A program made the position numbers and the translations under genes. Below the pieces are notes generated by a model that was not told where the DNA came from, ran no database searches, and saw only the letters and a list, made by a program, of their open reading frames with translations. DNA of 8,317 bases from Minisyncoccota bacterium (lineage in GTDB: Bacteria > Patescibacteriota > Minisyncoccia > Minisyncoccales > GCA-002788555), in NCBI GenBank assembly GCA_028697615.1, contig JAQVET010000030.1, positions 1 to 8,317 of the forward strand, in the 5' to 3' direction. Below are positions 1-7,115 of this stretch, piece by piece. Numbering within the stretch: position 1 is the first letter of the stretch; every line of letters begins with the position of its first letter.

Positions 1-614
1 ATGCCCTGCTTCCAAAAAACATTAATCTTAACCTGAATATTTACCAGGTCCATAGCGCTTTGATTGTCGATAAATACTTTTTCTCTTTTGGGAAAAAGAG
101 ATTTTGATGGCATATCACCACCCAACCATTTTGGATTGTATTCTAAACTTGCCGACCCAGGGGTATTTGAAAAAATTTCAAAAAAATCTGGAAATTCACC
201 CCAATCTTTTTGAGCTATATCTGATTTTGTCTCCATTTTAGCTAAAATTTTAAACTTGGAACCATCAGAAGAAGAAATATACCAATAACACTGTTCCGGC
301 CATAAAGGATCTTTTGGGATTTCTTCAATTTCCAGATATGGCCTTAAAAGAGTAGCAAATTCATCCCAATTTTCAATACATCTTCCTCCGGATGTTTCAA
401 TAATAAATCTTCCATTTTCTTTAAAATAAAGTTCTAAAGCAGGTTTAAACATTTTTAAATCCCTTATTCGAGATTCATCACGAATAGTTTGTTCTTTTTC
501 TTTTAAAATATTAGAATTTATTAGAATATAGATAATAAAAGAAACTAGTAAAAACACTATTAAAACAATGAGAATTACTATATTTTTAGATATTGCCTTT
601 TTAAAAAAGTCCAT
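1..614 (-). CDS. Pilin/pseudopilin-like membrane-anchored protein, 3' end cut by window edge
   Basis: The frame is open from an ATG at 614 down to the window edge, giving 204 residues with no stop. Residues 1-10 are short and basic (MDFFKKAISK). A single hydrophobic segment follows at about 11-34. The stretch RDLKMFKPALELYFKENGRF (about 54-73) matches the start of the globular domain in many type IV pilin-like proteins, where a helix of the form 'DLKxIxxALELYxxxNGxYP' follows the membrane helix. IPKDPL followed by YWYISSSDGSKFKILAKME (about 105-131) matches the later part of the same fold. No GFTLxE prepilin peptidase site is visible, so it may be an anchored, unprocessed pseudopilin-like protein. 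The C-terminal part after about 145 is not recognised. It lies 23 nt after the TM-helix gene and is probably co-transcribed with it. The fold call is moderately secure; the function is unknown. Confidence 0.7.
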   Translation of the reverse strand, partial: MDFFKKAISKNIVILIVLIVFLLVSFIIYILINSNILKEKEQTIRDESRIRDLKMFKPALELYFKENGRFIIETSGGRCIENWDEFATLLRPYLEIEEIPKDPLWPEQCYWYISSSDGSKFKILAKMETKSDIAQKDWGEFPDFFEIFSNTPGSASLEYNPKWLGGDMPSKSLFPKREKVFIDNQSAMDLVNIQVKINVFWKQG

Positions 615-637
615 AATATTTTAAAGTAAATTAACTA

Positions 638-1318
638 TTATTTCCGAGAAAGTTTTCCTTTTAGCTCTTCAAGAATATCTTTAACTATATCTTTTGCTCC
701 AAGACCAAATGCTAAACCAAAACCCAAGGAAAACATTCCAATAATTCCAAAAATAAAAGCATTAACAAGTGTAGGAGTTATTTTAAGTTGAATCAAAATT
801 ATCAAAATAGCGACAATCCAAATTAACCAACGAACAAATGTTCCAACTAATCCAGAATAAGAAATTTTTGTCTTATCGCTAGTTGCTAAAACAATACGAT
901 AAGTAAAATCGGAAGCAATAACAGCACCAATAAAAATCAATCCTGCAAACAAAAGATTAGGAATATAGCCAACAACTTTCGCTAAAAAATTTGCGAGTTG
1001 ATTAAGATTAACGACATCGCAAGAGATCATTAAAAAAATAATAATTAAACACCATTTTGTAAATTCCCCAAAAAAACCTGAGGCATTTAATTTTATCCCT
1101 GCTTTTTCAAACGATTCTTGCCAACCAATTCTTTTAAGATATTCATTAATTTTAATTTGGTTTAAAAGTGTTTCTACAAGTTTTCCTACTGCTTTTGCTA
1201 TAATCCAACCAATTATAAAAATAATAATACCACCCAAAAGTTGTGGAAGAAAATTTATAAATGATTGCCAAGCATTTTGAAGGGCCTGGACTGTTATTGG
1301 ACCCCACTGCTGAACCAT
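638..1318 (-). CDS. Small TM-helix (MscS-related) membrane protein without the MscS beta domain
   Basis: This 226-residue protein has an amphipathic N-terminus (WGPITVQALQNAWQSFINFLPQLL) and about five hydrophobic segments near 24-46, 88-104, 116-138, 158-178 and 184-206. The first part, 'LPQLLGGIIIFIIGWIIAKAV', and the final 'SLGFGLAFGLGAKDIVKDIL' are characteristic of the conserved TM-helix family (PF05552) related to small-conductance mechanosensitive channels. In true MscS the last helix leads into a cytoplasmic beta domain. Here the protein ends about 15 residues later in a basic tail (KGKLSRK), so the pore-like helix is present but the usual cytoplasmic vestibule is missing. Channel activity is therefore inference. 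It has its own promoter-like sequence at 1363-1391, and the next gene starts 23 nt after its stop. Confidence 0.85.
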   Translation of the reverse strand: MVQQWGPITVQALQNAWQSFINFLPQLLGGIIIFIIGWIIAKAVGKLVETLLNQIKINEYLKRIGWQESFEKAGIKLNASGFFGEFTKWCLIIIFLMISCDVVNLNQLANFLAKVVGYIPNLLFAGLIFIGAVIASDFTYRIVLATSDKTKISYSGLVGTFVRWLIWIVAILIILIQLKITPTLVNAFIFGIIGMFSLGFGLAFGLGAKDIVKDILEELKGKLSRK

Positions 1319-1362
1319 AAATTTTAATGTTTTTTAATATACAATTTTTAAACCTTTATTAA

Positions 1363-1391
1363 ATAATACAAAAATAAACTATATTTTTCAA
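1363..1391 (-). promoter_or_regulatory. Predicted sigma70-type promoter for the TM-helix gene
   Basis: On the minus strand TTGAAA (1386-1391) is followed after 17 nt by TATTAT (1363-1368). The predicted transcript start near 1356 leaves a leader of roughly 38 nt before the ATG at 1318. Spacing is ideal and each box is 5/6 to consensus, but the DNA is very AT-rich, so chance matches are possible. Confidence 0.55.
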
Positions 1392-1409
1392 GTGATGTTT
1401 TTAAATTTA

Positions 1410-2312
1410 TTATAAATTCATATTTCGTAAAATTTTAATTCGCTCTTCAATTGGTGGATGAGTAGAAAAAATTTTATTTAACCATTTATCTGCCCCCTCT
1501 CCCTTAAAAGGACTAACAATATATAAGTGAGCCAAAGATGGGGTATCATATTTTGATTTTGTTTGATCTTGAGAAATTTTTTCAAGTGCTCTAGCAAGAC
1601 CTTCAGGATAGCGCGTCATTAATGCAGCACTTCCATCTGCTAAAAATTCTCTTTTTCTTGATACAGCAAACTGAATTATTTTAGCAACTAAAGGAGACAG
1701 AATAATAAAAATAAATCCTAAAATTCCCAAAATTATCCTTAAATTTCCTCCATCACCTTCATCTCTATCATCTCGCCAAAAACCTATTCTTAAAAACCAA
1801 TCTGCCAGTATAGTAATAAAGCCAACTAAAACAACTACTACGGTAGAAATAAGAGTATCTCTATTTTGAATATGGGACATTTCATGAGCAATAACTCCTT
1901 CGATTTCTGATTTATCTAATTTTTCCAAAAGTCCAGAAGTTATGGCAATAGCACTATGTTTTGGATCTCTACCAGTAGCAAAAGCATTAGGCGCTTGATC
2001 ATTTATTAAATAAATTTTTGGCATCGGCAATCCAGATGTAATAGATAAATTTTCTACAATTCTGTAAAGAAATGGTAAATCTTTTTTATCAATTTCAGAA
2101 GCTCCTGTTATTGAAAAAATGATTTTATCAGATTCCCAAAAACTTAAAAAACTCATCGCGATGCTAAAAATTATCGCCAAAATTAAAATGATAGGACTAC
2201 CCAACCACCAAGAAATATACCAACCAAGCCCAATGATTAAAATCAAAAATCCTACAATTAAAAATATAGTTTTTCTAATATTACTTTCAATAATATCATA
2301 AGTCGTTGACAT
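1410..2312 (-). CDS. htpX: HtpX-like membrane zinc metalloprotease (M48)
   Basis: HtpX is an inner-membrane zinc endopeptidase of the M48B family with its active site facing the cytoplasm; it degrades misfolded or damaged membrane proteins. At 300 residues this matches the usual length. Two N-terminal TM segments (about 15-34 and 38-58) precede the catalytic part. The zinc motif HEMSH (H143, E144, H147) sits in EGVIAHEMSHIQNRD, and the third ligand is probably E222 in SRKREFLADGSAA. Two more hydrophobic stretches (about 155-176 and 191-216) lie between them. NAFATGRDPKHSAIAITSGLL and the C-terminal FSTHPPIEERI are typical of the family, so all catalytic residues are present. It starts 8 nt after the aminotransferase stop, which implies one transcript with that gene and with lemA, its common neighbour in other genomes. 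Confidence 0.96.
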   Translation of the reverse strand: MSTTYDIIESNIRKTIFLIVGFLILIIGLGWYISWWLGSPIILILAIIFSIAMSFLSFWESDKIIFSITGASEIDKKDLPFLYRIVENLSITSGLPMPKIYLINDQAPNAFATGRDPKHSAIAITSGLLEKLDKSEIEGVIAHEMSHIQNRDTLISTVVVVLVGFITILADWFLRIGFWRDDRDEGDGGNLRIILGILGFIFIILSPLVAKIIQFAVSRKREFLADGSAALMTRYPEGLARALEKISQDQTKSKYDTPSLAHLYIVSPFKGEGADKWLNKIFSTHPPIEERIKILRNMNL

Positions 2313-2320
2313 ATGAGAAC

Positions 2321-3175
2321 TTAAAATTTACCTTCCCTAATAAAATCTTGAAAAAGGGAAGATATTTTTTGTGTTATTTTTCCAACTCTGCCATATTTAC
2401 CAATTTTCAAATTATCAATTTTTACTACAGGAACTATTTCTTTATCGGTAGACGTTAGAAATGCTTCATCTGCCTCAAAAACTTGTTTTAATGAAAAATC
2501 TTCTTCTTTGTATCCAATTTTACCATTGATTATATCAAGTACAATTTTTCTAGTTATCCCTTTTAAAATATTAGACTTTGGAGTAATCACTTTTTGGTTT
2601 TTTACAATAAAAAAATTACTTGTAGAACATTCGGTTACCTTTCCTTGAAAATGATATAAAACCTCAAATCCACCTTTTTCTTTAACGTCCTTCCAAATTC
2701 TTAAAGGGACAAAATAATTAGTTGTTTTTGCTTCAGGACATTCTCTTTGATAATTAAGTAAAAAAACCTTAGCACCGTTTTTATAGATATTACTTGGTGG
2801 AACGTGTGGCTCTTCGGTTAAAATAAAAAAAGAAGGTTTCTTCGAAATCTTAGAATCTTCACTTTCACCTCCGGTTAAAACAATTCTAAAAGCATATTCG
2901 ATATTTTGTTTTTGACTTGCATAAAAATTATTTTTTTTGATGAGTTTATAGATAACCTCTTTTATTTCATCTTTTTTATAAGGCACACTGAGCCCTGCAT
3001 ATTTAGCCGAATTTAAAAAACGATCAATATGATCATCAAGTAAAAATGGTTTTTGATTATATGTTCTTAAATAATCAAAAACGCCAAAACCCCTCAATAT
3101 CCCCAAGTCATCAACTCGAATCAATGCCTTTTTTGAATCAATAAAATTTCCATTTACAAAATGGATTAATTTCAT
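2321..3175 (-). CDS. Class IV PLP-dependent aminotransferase (BCAT / D-amino-acid aminotransferase / ADC-lyase fold)
   Basis: The 284-residue length is normal for fold-type IV PLP enzymes. The N-terminus has the standard 'G(I/v)LRGFGVFDYLRTYNQKPFLLDDHIDRF' pattern (about 25-53). K150 in EAKTTNYFVPLRI is the likely Schiff-base lysine, and E182 in GKVTECSTSNFF is the usual partner of the PLP pyridine nitrogen. ILKGITRKIVLDI (about 203-215) is the cofactor phosphate loop, and TSTDKEIVPV (241-250) is the conserved C-terminal substrate-side segment. These features show an intact enzyme but do not separate branched-chain aminotransferase, D-amino-acid aminotransferase and aminodeoxychorismate lyase. 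It lies 28 nt after lemA and 8 nt before htpX, wedged between two genes that are usually adjacent. A role in making D-amino acids for the wall would suit the envelope context, but that is speculation. Confidence 0.9.
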   Translation of the reverse strand: MKLIHFVNGNFIDSKKALIRVDDLGILRGFGVFDYLRTYNQKPFLLDDHIDRFLNSAKYAGLSVPYKKDEIKEVIYKLIKKNNFYASQKQNIEYAFRIVLTGGESEDSKISKKPSFFILTEEPHVPPSNIYKNGAKVFLLNYQRECPEAKTTNYFVPLRIWKDVKEKGGFEVLYHFQGKVTECSTSNFFIVKNQKVITPKSNILKGITRKIVLDIINGKIGYKEEDFSLKQVFEADEAFLTSTDKEIVPVVKIDNLKIGKYGRVGKITQKISSLFQDFIREGKF

Positions 3176-3203
3176 AATTACTAAAAAATTAGGAAAACTA
3201 AAA

Positions 3204-3767
3204 TTAAAACTTTACATCGGGTGCCTTGCGGGCCTCTTCTTTCTCCTCTTCCTCCAATTCGAAAAATTCCGCCTTCTTGAAATTAAAAAGAGAAGCAACA
3301 ATGTTATTCGGAAAAACCTCAAGGCTGGTATTGTAATCTCTAACATTTCCATTATAAAATCTTCTTGCTGCTTGAATTTTATCTTCTGTATCAGTTAATT
3401 CATCTTGAAGTTTTTGAAAATTTTCAGAGGCACGTAGATTTGGATAATTTTCAGCAACAGCAAAAAGTGATTTTAATGCTCCAGTAAGTTCTCTTTCGGC
3501 ATTTGCTTTTTCTTGTATACTTTCTGCTTGAAGCGCCCTTGCTCTTGCCTGGGTAACATTTTCAAAAATTCCTTTTTCATGACTAGCATAACCCTTCACC
3601 GTCTCAACTAAATTTGGTATCAAATTATATCTTCTTTTAAGTTGCACCTCTATATCAGACCATGATTCCTGAACCCTATTTCTTCTTTTTATAAAACTAT
3701 TGTAAGCCCCAATAAACCACAAACCGATAAAAATAACTATTATTAAAATAATATATCCGACATTCAT
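3204..3767 (-). CDS. lemA: LemA family membrane-anchored coiled-coil protein
   Basis: LemA proteins have a short N-terminal exposed segment, one TM helix and a long helical-bundle domain; their biochemical role is unsettled. Here residues 4-21 form the TM helix. The signature follows: YNSFIKRRNRVQESWSDIEV, then LKRRYNLIPNLVETVKGYA (43-61), a coiled-coil region with ALQAES and ERELTGALKSLFAVAENYP, and finally ARRFYNGNVRDYNTSLEVFP (134-153). Length (187 aa) matches the family. The C-terminus is a strongly charged EEEEKEEARKAPDVKF tail. LemA genes often sit beside htpX; here one aminotransferase gene separates them. No Shine-Dalgarno and no convincing promoter is visible in the 72-nt gap upstream, so read-through from the response regulator genes is possible. 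Confidence 0.95.
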   Translation of the reverse strand: MNVGYIILIIVIFIGLWFIGAYNSFIKRRNRVQESWSDIEVQLKRRYNLIPNLVETVKGYASHEKGIFENVTQARARALQAESIQEKANAERELTGALKSLFAVAENYPNLRASENFQKLQDELTDTEDKIQAARRFYNGNVRDYNTSLEVFPNNIVASLFNFKKAEFFELEEEEKEEARKAPDVKF

Positions 3768-3839
3768 AATTTTTTAATTTTATTTATTAATTTCGACCAT
3801 TAAATAAGTGTTTACAAATAAAAGTTATAAAAACTATTT

Positions 3840-4223
3840 TTATTTATTTTTATTATTTATTATTTTTTTAACCTTGTCAACAATTTCTTCTAAGGTAAAA
3901 TATGCTTTAACCAAATAATCACTTGCGCCAAGAGATAGCCCTTTATCAATATCTTCTTTTTGTCCCAAATTTGAAAGAATAATAACAGGAATGGAAGATA
4001 ATTCAGGAAGTTTTTTTATTCTTGATAAAACCTCAAATCCATTAATAGGGCCAGGCAAAATAAGATCAAGTAAAACCAAATCAGGATTCTCTTTTACTAT
4101 TAAATTTAAACCTTCTTCTCCATCTTGTGCCTCAACAACTTGAAAATTTTCTAAATTTAATTTTTTGATGATAATACTCCTTAAATATTTGTCGTCCTCA
4201 ATAATTAAAATTTTTTGGGACAT
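3840..4223 (-). CDS. Single-domain response regulator (receiver only), second of a tandem pair
   Basis: This 127-residue CheY-type receiver has no output domain. Acidic pocket residues are D10 and D11 (ILIIEDD) and the phosphorylation site is D53 (LVLLDLILP). The switch Ser is S84 (PVIILSNLG) and the conserved Lys is K106 (DYLVKAYF). All residues needed for phosphotransfer are present. The loop after D53 (PGPINGFEV) is one residue longer than in its upstream paralogue. With no DNA-binding domain it must act by protein contact, as part of a phosphorelay, or as a phosphate sink. It lies 22 nt after the first receiver gene and is presumably served by the histidine kinase encoded upstream. The C-terminus is a short Asn/Lys tail. 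Partner assignment is from context only. Confidence 0.94.
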   Translation of the reverse strand: MSQKILIIEDDKYLRSIIIKKLNLENFQVVEAQDGEEGLNLIVKENPDLVLLDLILPGPINGFEVLSRIKKLPELSSIPVIILSNLGQKEDIDKGLSLGASDYLVKAYFTLEEIVDKVKKIINNKNK

Positions 4224-4245
4224 AAATTATAAAAACGAATTAACT

Positions 4246-4617
4246 CTATTTACCTATTTGTTTTTTGACTTTTTTAATTATCTCTTGAAGGTCGAAATCT
4301 GTTTTTATAAACCAATCTTTTGCTCCTAATTTTTTAACTCTTTCGATTTCAACTGGTTGACCTGAATTTGAAATAACAATCACTGGAATCTTTTTTAAAA
4401 TTTCATCTTTTTGCATTTCTTCCATAACTTCAAAACCATTTTTTTTGGGCATAATAATATCTAAAAGTACTAAATCAGGCTTTATTTTTCTTAATTTAAT
4501 CAACCCTTCTTCTCCATCTTTGGCTATAAAAACATTATATCCCTCAAAAGAAAGTTTTTTTGCGAGTAAATTATAAATTATCTTCTCATCCTCAATAATT
4601 AAAATTTTTTGAGGCAT
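4246..4617 (-). CDS. Single-domain response regulator (receiver only), first of a tandem pair
   Basis: This 123-residue receiver domain has D10 and E11 in the acidic pocket (ILIIEDE), phosphoacceptor D53 (LVLLDIIMP), switch residue S83 (PVIVISNSG) and K105 (DWFIKTDF). It shares with the next gene the N-terminal (M-S/P-QKILIIED) and DGEEGL motifs, the PDLVLLD strand and the GAxD(Y/W)xxK turn, so the two look like products of a tandem duplication that have since diverged. There is no effector domain. It lies 121 nt downstream of the histidine kinase, and that gap contains a good promoter, so it can be transcribed both with the kinase gene and independently. The stop codon is TAG, unlike the TAA of its neighbours. 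Confidence 0.94.
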   Translation of the reverse strand: MPQKILIIEDEKIIYNLLAKKLSFEGYNVFIAKDGEEGLIKLRKIKPDLVLLDIIMPKKNGFEVMEEMQKDEILKKIPVIVISNSGQPVEIERVKKLGAKDWFIKTDFDLQEIIKKVKKQIGK

Positions 4618-4705
4618 ATTAAAAAATATTATTAAAAATTTTTATTTTCAGCCATTTAAATTTTATTAATTAAATCTTAAACGATTTTATTTTTTTATGT
4701 TTAAA

Positions 4706-4734
4706 ATTATAACAATAACAATACAAAAATGCAA
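4706..4734 (-). promoter_or_regulatory. Predicted promoter for the two response regulator genes
   Basis: On the minus strand TTGCAT (4729-4734) is followed after exactly 17 nt by a perfect TATAAT (4706-4711). The start near 4699 would give a leader of about 80 nt before the ATG at 4617. The -35 matches only 3/6, but a consensus -10 at ideal spacing just after the end of the kinase gene makes independent expression of the receivers plausible. Confidence 0.55.
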
Positions 4735-4738
4735 TAAT

Positions 4739-6313
4739 TTAAATTTTCTGATGAATTGGCAGTGTAAAATAAAAAGTAGTACCCTTACCTTCTTTGGACT
4801 CAAACCATATCTTTCCATTATGCGCCTCAATTATATTTTTAACAATAAAAAGTCCAAGACCAGAACCATCTGTATCTATTTTTATAGCATTTGAACCTCG
4901 AAAAAATTTTGAAAATATCCTCTTTTGTTCATCTTTTGGAATACCCACGCCTGTATCTTTAATCGAAATTAATAATTCTTTATATGGCTCTTTGTAATCG
5001 ATAGATATTGTTACTTTTCCACCTGGTTTGGTATAAGTAATGGCATTATCTAATAAATTCTGAATAGCAAGCTCAATTTTTTCAACATCTACTTCTATAT
5101 CTGGTATTTTTTTCTTTGGAAATAAAAACTGCAGTTCCAATCCCTTTTTTTCTACTATGGTTTTTGAACGATTAATAACATTATTTATTATATCTTTTAT
5201 ATCTTTTTTTTGAATATTATAAAGAAACCTACCCTCTTCAATTCTACTAACATTTAAAAGATCGTTTATTAATCTAATCATTCTATCATTTGATTCGTAT
5301 GCTTTTTCTAAAAATTCTCTTTGCTCTTTTTTAATGCTACCTAAATCTCCATCTAAAATCATTTTCAGCGACCACTTTATAGCAGAAACAGGTGTTCTTA
5401 ATTGATGTGCCGCAATTGAAACAAAATCTGTCTTCATTTCTTCAACTAATTTTTCTCTTGTAATATCGTGCAAAATAATAACTGTTTCGCCTGTCTCTAA
5501 TAATGTTGTACTTACTTCTAAAACCAACCTTTGGGGATCTTTTAATGCAAATTCTTCTCTAAAAATATTCTTTTCGCCTTTTTGATTAATCAAATTAAAA
5601 AGTTCTTTGATTGTATTATTCTTTTTAATTAACTTATCAATAGATTTTTTTTGAATATCACCTGCTTTAATGCCCAAAAATTTTTCAGCGTTTGGATTAA
5701 CTAAGACTATGTTCTTATCTTTATCTATAACTATTAACCCATCGACTAAATTAGTAATAATTGCCATTATTCTGTCGCGTTGAATACGCAATTCTCTTGT
5801 TCTTTCTTTAACTTTTTCATCTAAACTTTGAGCCAATTCTCTTAATTGTTTAGTCCTTGCTTCTACTCTTATTTCAAGAACAGCTTTTTCATCTTCCAGC
5901 AGAGCGCGAGATCTTTGGAGCTCCTGGATCATTTGATTAAAAGATTCTGCTAAATCTTCAAATTCATCTTTTGTTTTTAAAACAATTCTTGTATCAAGAT
6001 TACCTTTTTTTAATTCGTTAGTTGCTTCGGTTAATTTTTTAATGGGATAGGTTATTTTGCGTGAAAGAATAATACTAAAGAAAAAAACAAAAACAATAAT
6101 GAGTAAAAAAATAAAAAGGGTTTGATTTTTTATATTTTCAAAATTGAGCAGAGTTTCAGAAACAATCTCTGGATATTCTTTAACCACATAAGGAGCATAT
6201 TTTTCAATAAGACCTTGATAACTATCTATTGTTAAAAAAGTAAAAATAGTTATCGGCAAAACACCAATTAAAATTAAAATAAGAATAATTTTATTTAAAA
6301 TGCTAATTTTCAT
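4739..6313 (-). CDS. Membrane sensor histidine kinase (2 TM, HAMP, coiled coil, PAS, HisKA, HATPase)
   Basis: This 524-residue kinase is intact. TM1 is at about 8-29 and TM2 at about 65-84. The external loop between them is only about 35 residues, with no recognisable sensing domain. A HAMP linker (about 85-137, starting SRKITYPIKKLTEATNEL) leads into a long coiled coil (about 130-185), then a PAS domain (about 180-285, with DGLIVIDKDKNIVLVNPNAE). The H-box is SIAAHQLRTPVSAIKW with phosphoacceptor H303. The ATPase domain has the N-box with N423 (QNLLDNAITYT), G1 DTGVGIP (453-459), the F-box FSKFFRG and G2 DGSGLGLFIVKNI (482-494). The start lies 3 nt after the 7-TM gene stop, so the two are co-translated or coupled. 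The likely targets are the two receivers downstream. The PAS domain and the 7-TM partner are the most probable sensing parts; the signal is unknown. Confidence 0.96.
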   Translation of the reverse strand: MKISILNKIILILILIGVLPITIFTFLTIDSYQGLIEKYAPYVVKEYPEIVSETLLNFENIKNQTLFIFLLIIVFVFFFSIILSRKITYPIKKLTEATNELKKGNLDTRIVLKTKDEFEDLAESFNQMIQELQRSRALLEDEKAVLEIRVEARTKQLRELAQSLDEKVKERTRELRIQRDRIMAIITNLVDGLIVIDKDKNIVLVNPNAEKFLGIKAGDIQKKSIDKLIKKNNTIKELFNLINQKGEKNIFREEFALKDPQRLVLEVSTTLLETGETVIILHDITREKLVEEMKTDFVSIAAHQLRTPVSAIKWSLKMILDGDLGSIKKEQREFLEKAYESNDRMIRLINDLLNVSRIEEGRFLYNIQKKDIKDIINNVINRSKTIVEKKGLELQFLFPKKKIPDIEVDVEKIELAIQNLLDNAITYTKPGGKVTISIDYKEPYKELLISIKDTGVGIPKDEQKRIFSKFFRGSNAIKIDTDGSGLGLFIVKNIIEAHNGKIWFESKEGKGTTFYFTLPIHQKI

Positions 6314-6316
6314 AAT

Positions 6317-7060
6317 TTATTCAACAAAATTTTCTTTTTCATAAACTTCTCCACTATAACAAAGATATGCTAAAAGCGCAGAAAACATTTCAAATATTCT
6401 AATTAAAAATAACCTAATTCCCCCGTAATGAATAGCCCATTCATCAAAAAAGCCAGCAAAAAGATATAAAACTATAGAAAAAGTAGCAAAAAATTTATAA
6501 AGATCATAAACTTGTTTTTTTCTTATCCACTGGAATATTCTTTTAAAAATATCAAATAAACCTAAAACTAAAACAATTCCAGTTAAAAGAACAAATGGAA
6601 TAGATACAAGTGAAGGTATAGGAAAAGCCACGCCCCAATCGGTAACTAAAGGGTTTGGAAATGGAACATAGAAAACAGAAAATATATAAAAAAAGTCAAT
6701 AAAAAAATATAAAAAAAGTACCCATTTGTATATCTTGCCCCATATTTTATATAAAAGATAAAAAATTAAAAATATAAAAGAAAAAGCAATAAAAACTTGC
6801 CCTGCATAAACAAAAGGTTTATTTATAGAAGGTAAAAATAAAGTATAAAAACCTATACAAACCCAAGTAAGAGCCACTGACAACCAAAAAAATCCAAAAG
6901 ATATTGCTTCTTTATCTTTTTTTTGTTTTTGGAAAAAAGAAAAACCCTGTTTTTGAAAAATATAAAAACCCTGTTTTTGAAAAATATAAAAACTAGTATA
7001 TGCACTTGTCAAAGCAATAATAAAACAACAAAAAATATTATAAAATACAGGTTGAATCAT
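6317..7060 (-). CDS. Seven-TM membrane protein of unknown function, possible sensory partner of the histidine kinase
   Basis: I do not recognise a named family. The 247 residues contain seven likely TM segments near 6-27, 54-76, 86-106, 112-132, 150-171, 187-205 and 215-235, with short loops and a short acidic C-terminal tail (GEVYEKENFVE). Between TM1 and TM2 lies a basic loop made of an 8-residue tandem repeat: FYIFQKQG twice, then the diverged FSFFQKQK (residues 24-47). Notable residues include the paired FDEWAIHYGG near TM6 and PFPNPLVTDWGVAFPIP between TM4 and TM5. The histidine kinase starts 3 nt after the stop, and that kinase has almost no extracytoplasmic domain. A role as a 7-TM sensor or regulator of the kinase is therefore a reasonable inference from position and topology. 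A transporter or other membrane role cannot be excluded. Confidence 0.82.
   Translation of the reverse strand: MIQPVFYNIFCCFIIALTSAYTSFYIFQKQGFYIFQKQGFSFFQKQKKDKEAISFGFFWLSVALTWVCIGFYTLFLPSINKPFVYAGQVFIAFSFIFLIFYLLYKIWGKIYKWVLFLYFFIDFFYIFSVFYVPFPNPLVTDWGVAFPIPSLVSIPFVLLTGIVLVLGLFDIFKRIFQWIRKKQVYDLYKFFATFSIVLYLFAGFFDEWAIHYGGIRLFLIRIFEMFSALLAYLCYSGEVYEKENFVE
6920..6991 (-). repeat. In-frame 24-nt tandem repeat inside the 7-TM gene (2 near-perfect units plus 1 diverged)
   Basis: The core aaaaaccctgtttttgaaaa occurs twice with a period of 24 nt (for example CCCTG at 6945 and 6969). Each unit encodes FYIFQKQG, and a third, diverged unit encodes FSFFQKQK. The multiple-of-3 period keeps the frame, which is typical of slippage-generated length variation. 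Confidence 0.9.
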
Positions 7061-7076
7061 TTCTTTATTCTTATTA

Positions 7077-7105
7077 ATTTTAACAAATATTTATTATTCT
7101 TTCAA
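7077..7105 (-). promoter_or_regulatory. Predicted promoter for the 7-TM / histidine kinase operon
   Basis: On the minus strand TTGAAA (7100-7105) is separated by 17 nt from TAAAAT (7077-7082). It lies wholly in the 55-nt gap after the DUF192 gene, and the predicted start near 7070 gives a leader of about 10 nt before the ATG at 7060. The layout resembles the 1363-1391 promoter. Confidence 0.6.
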
Positions 7106-7115
7106 ATTAATAATA

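Noticed and set aside
2119..2301. 60-aa plus-strand reading frame
   Set aside because: It is antisense to the conserved N-terminal part of htpX, low in complexity, with no homology features of its own.
3768..3839. Promoter for lemA in the gap after the receivers
   Set aside because: TTGTAA and TAAAAT-like boxes are present but never at 16-18 nt spacing, so I could not support a call.
4697..4997. Two plus-strand reading frames (4697-4894 and 4794-4997)
   Set aside because: They lie opposite the ATPase domain of the histidine kinase and show no protein-like features.
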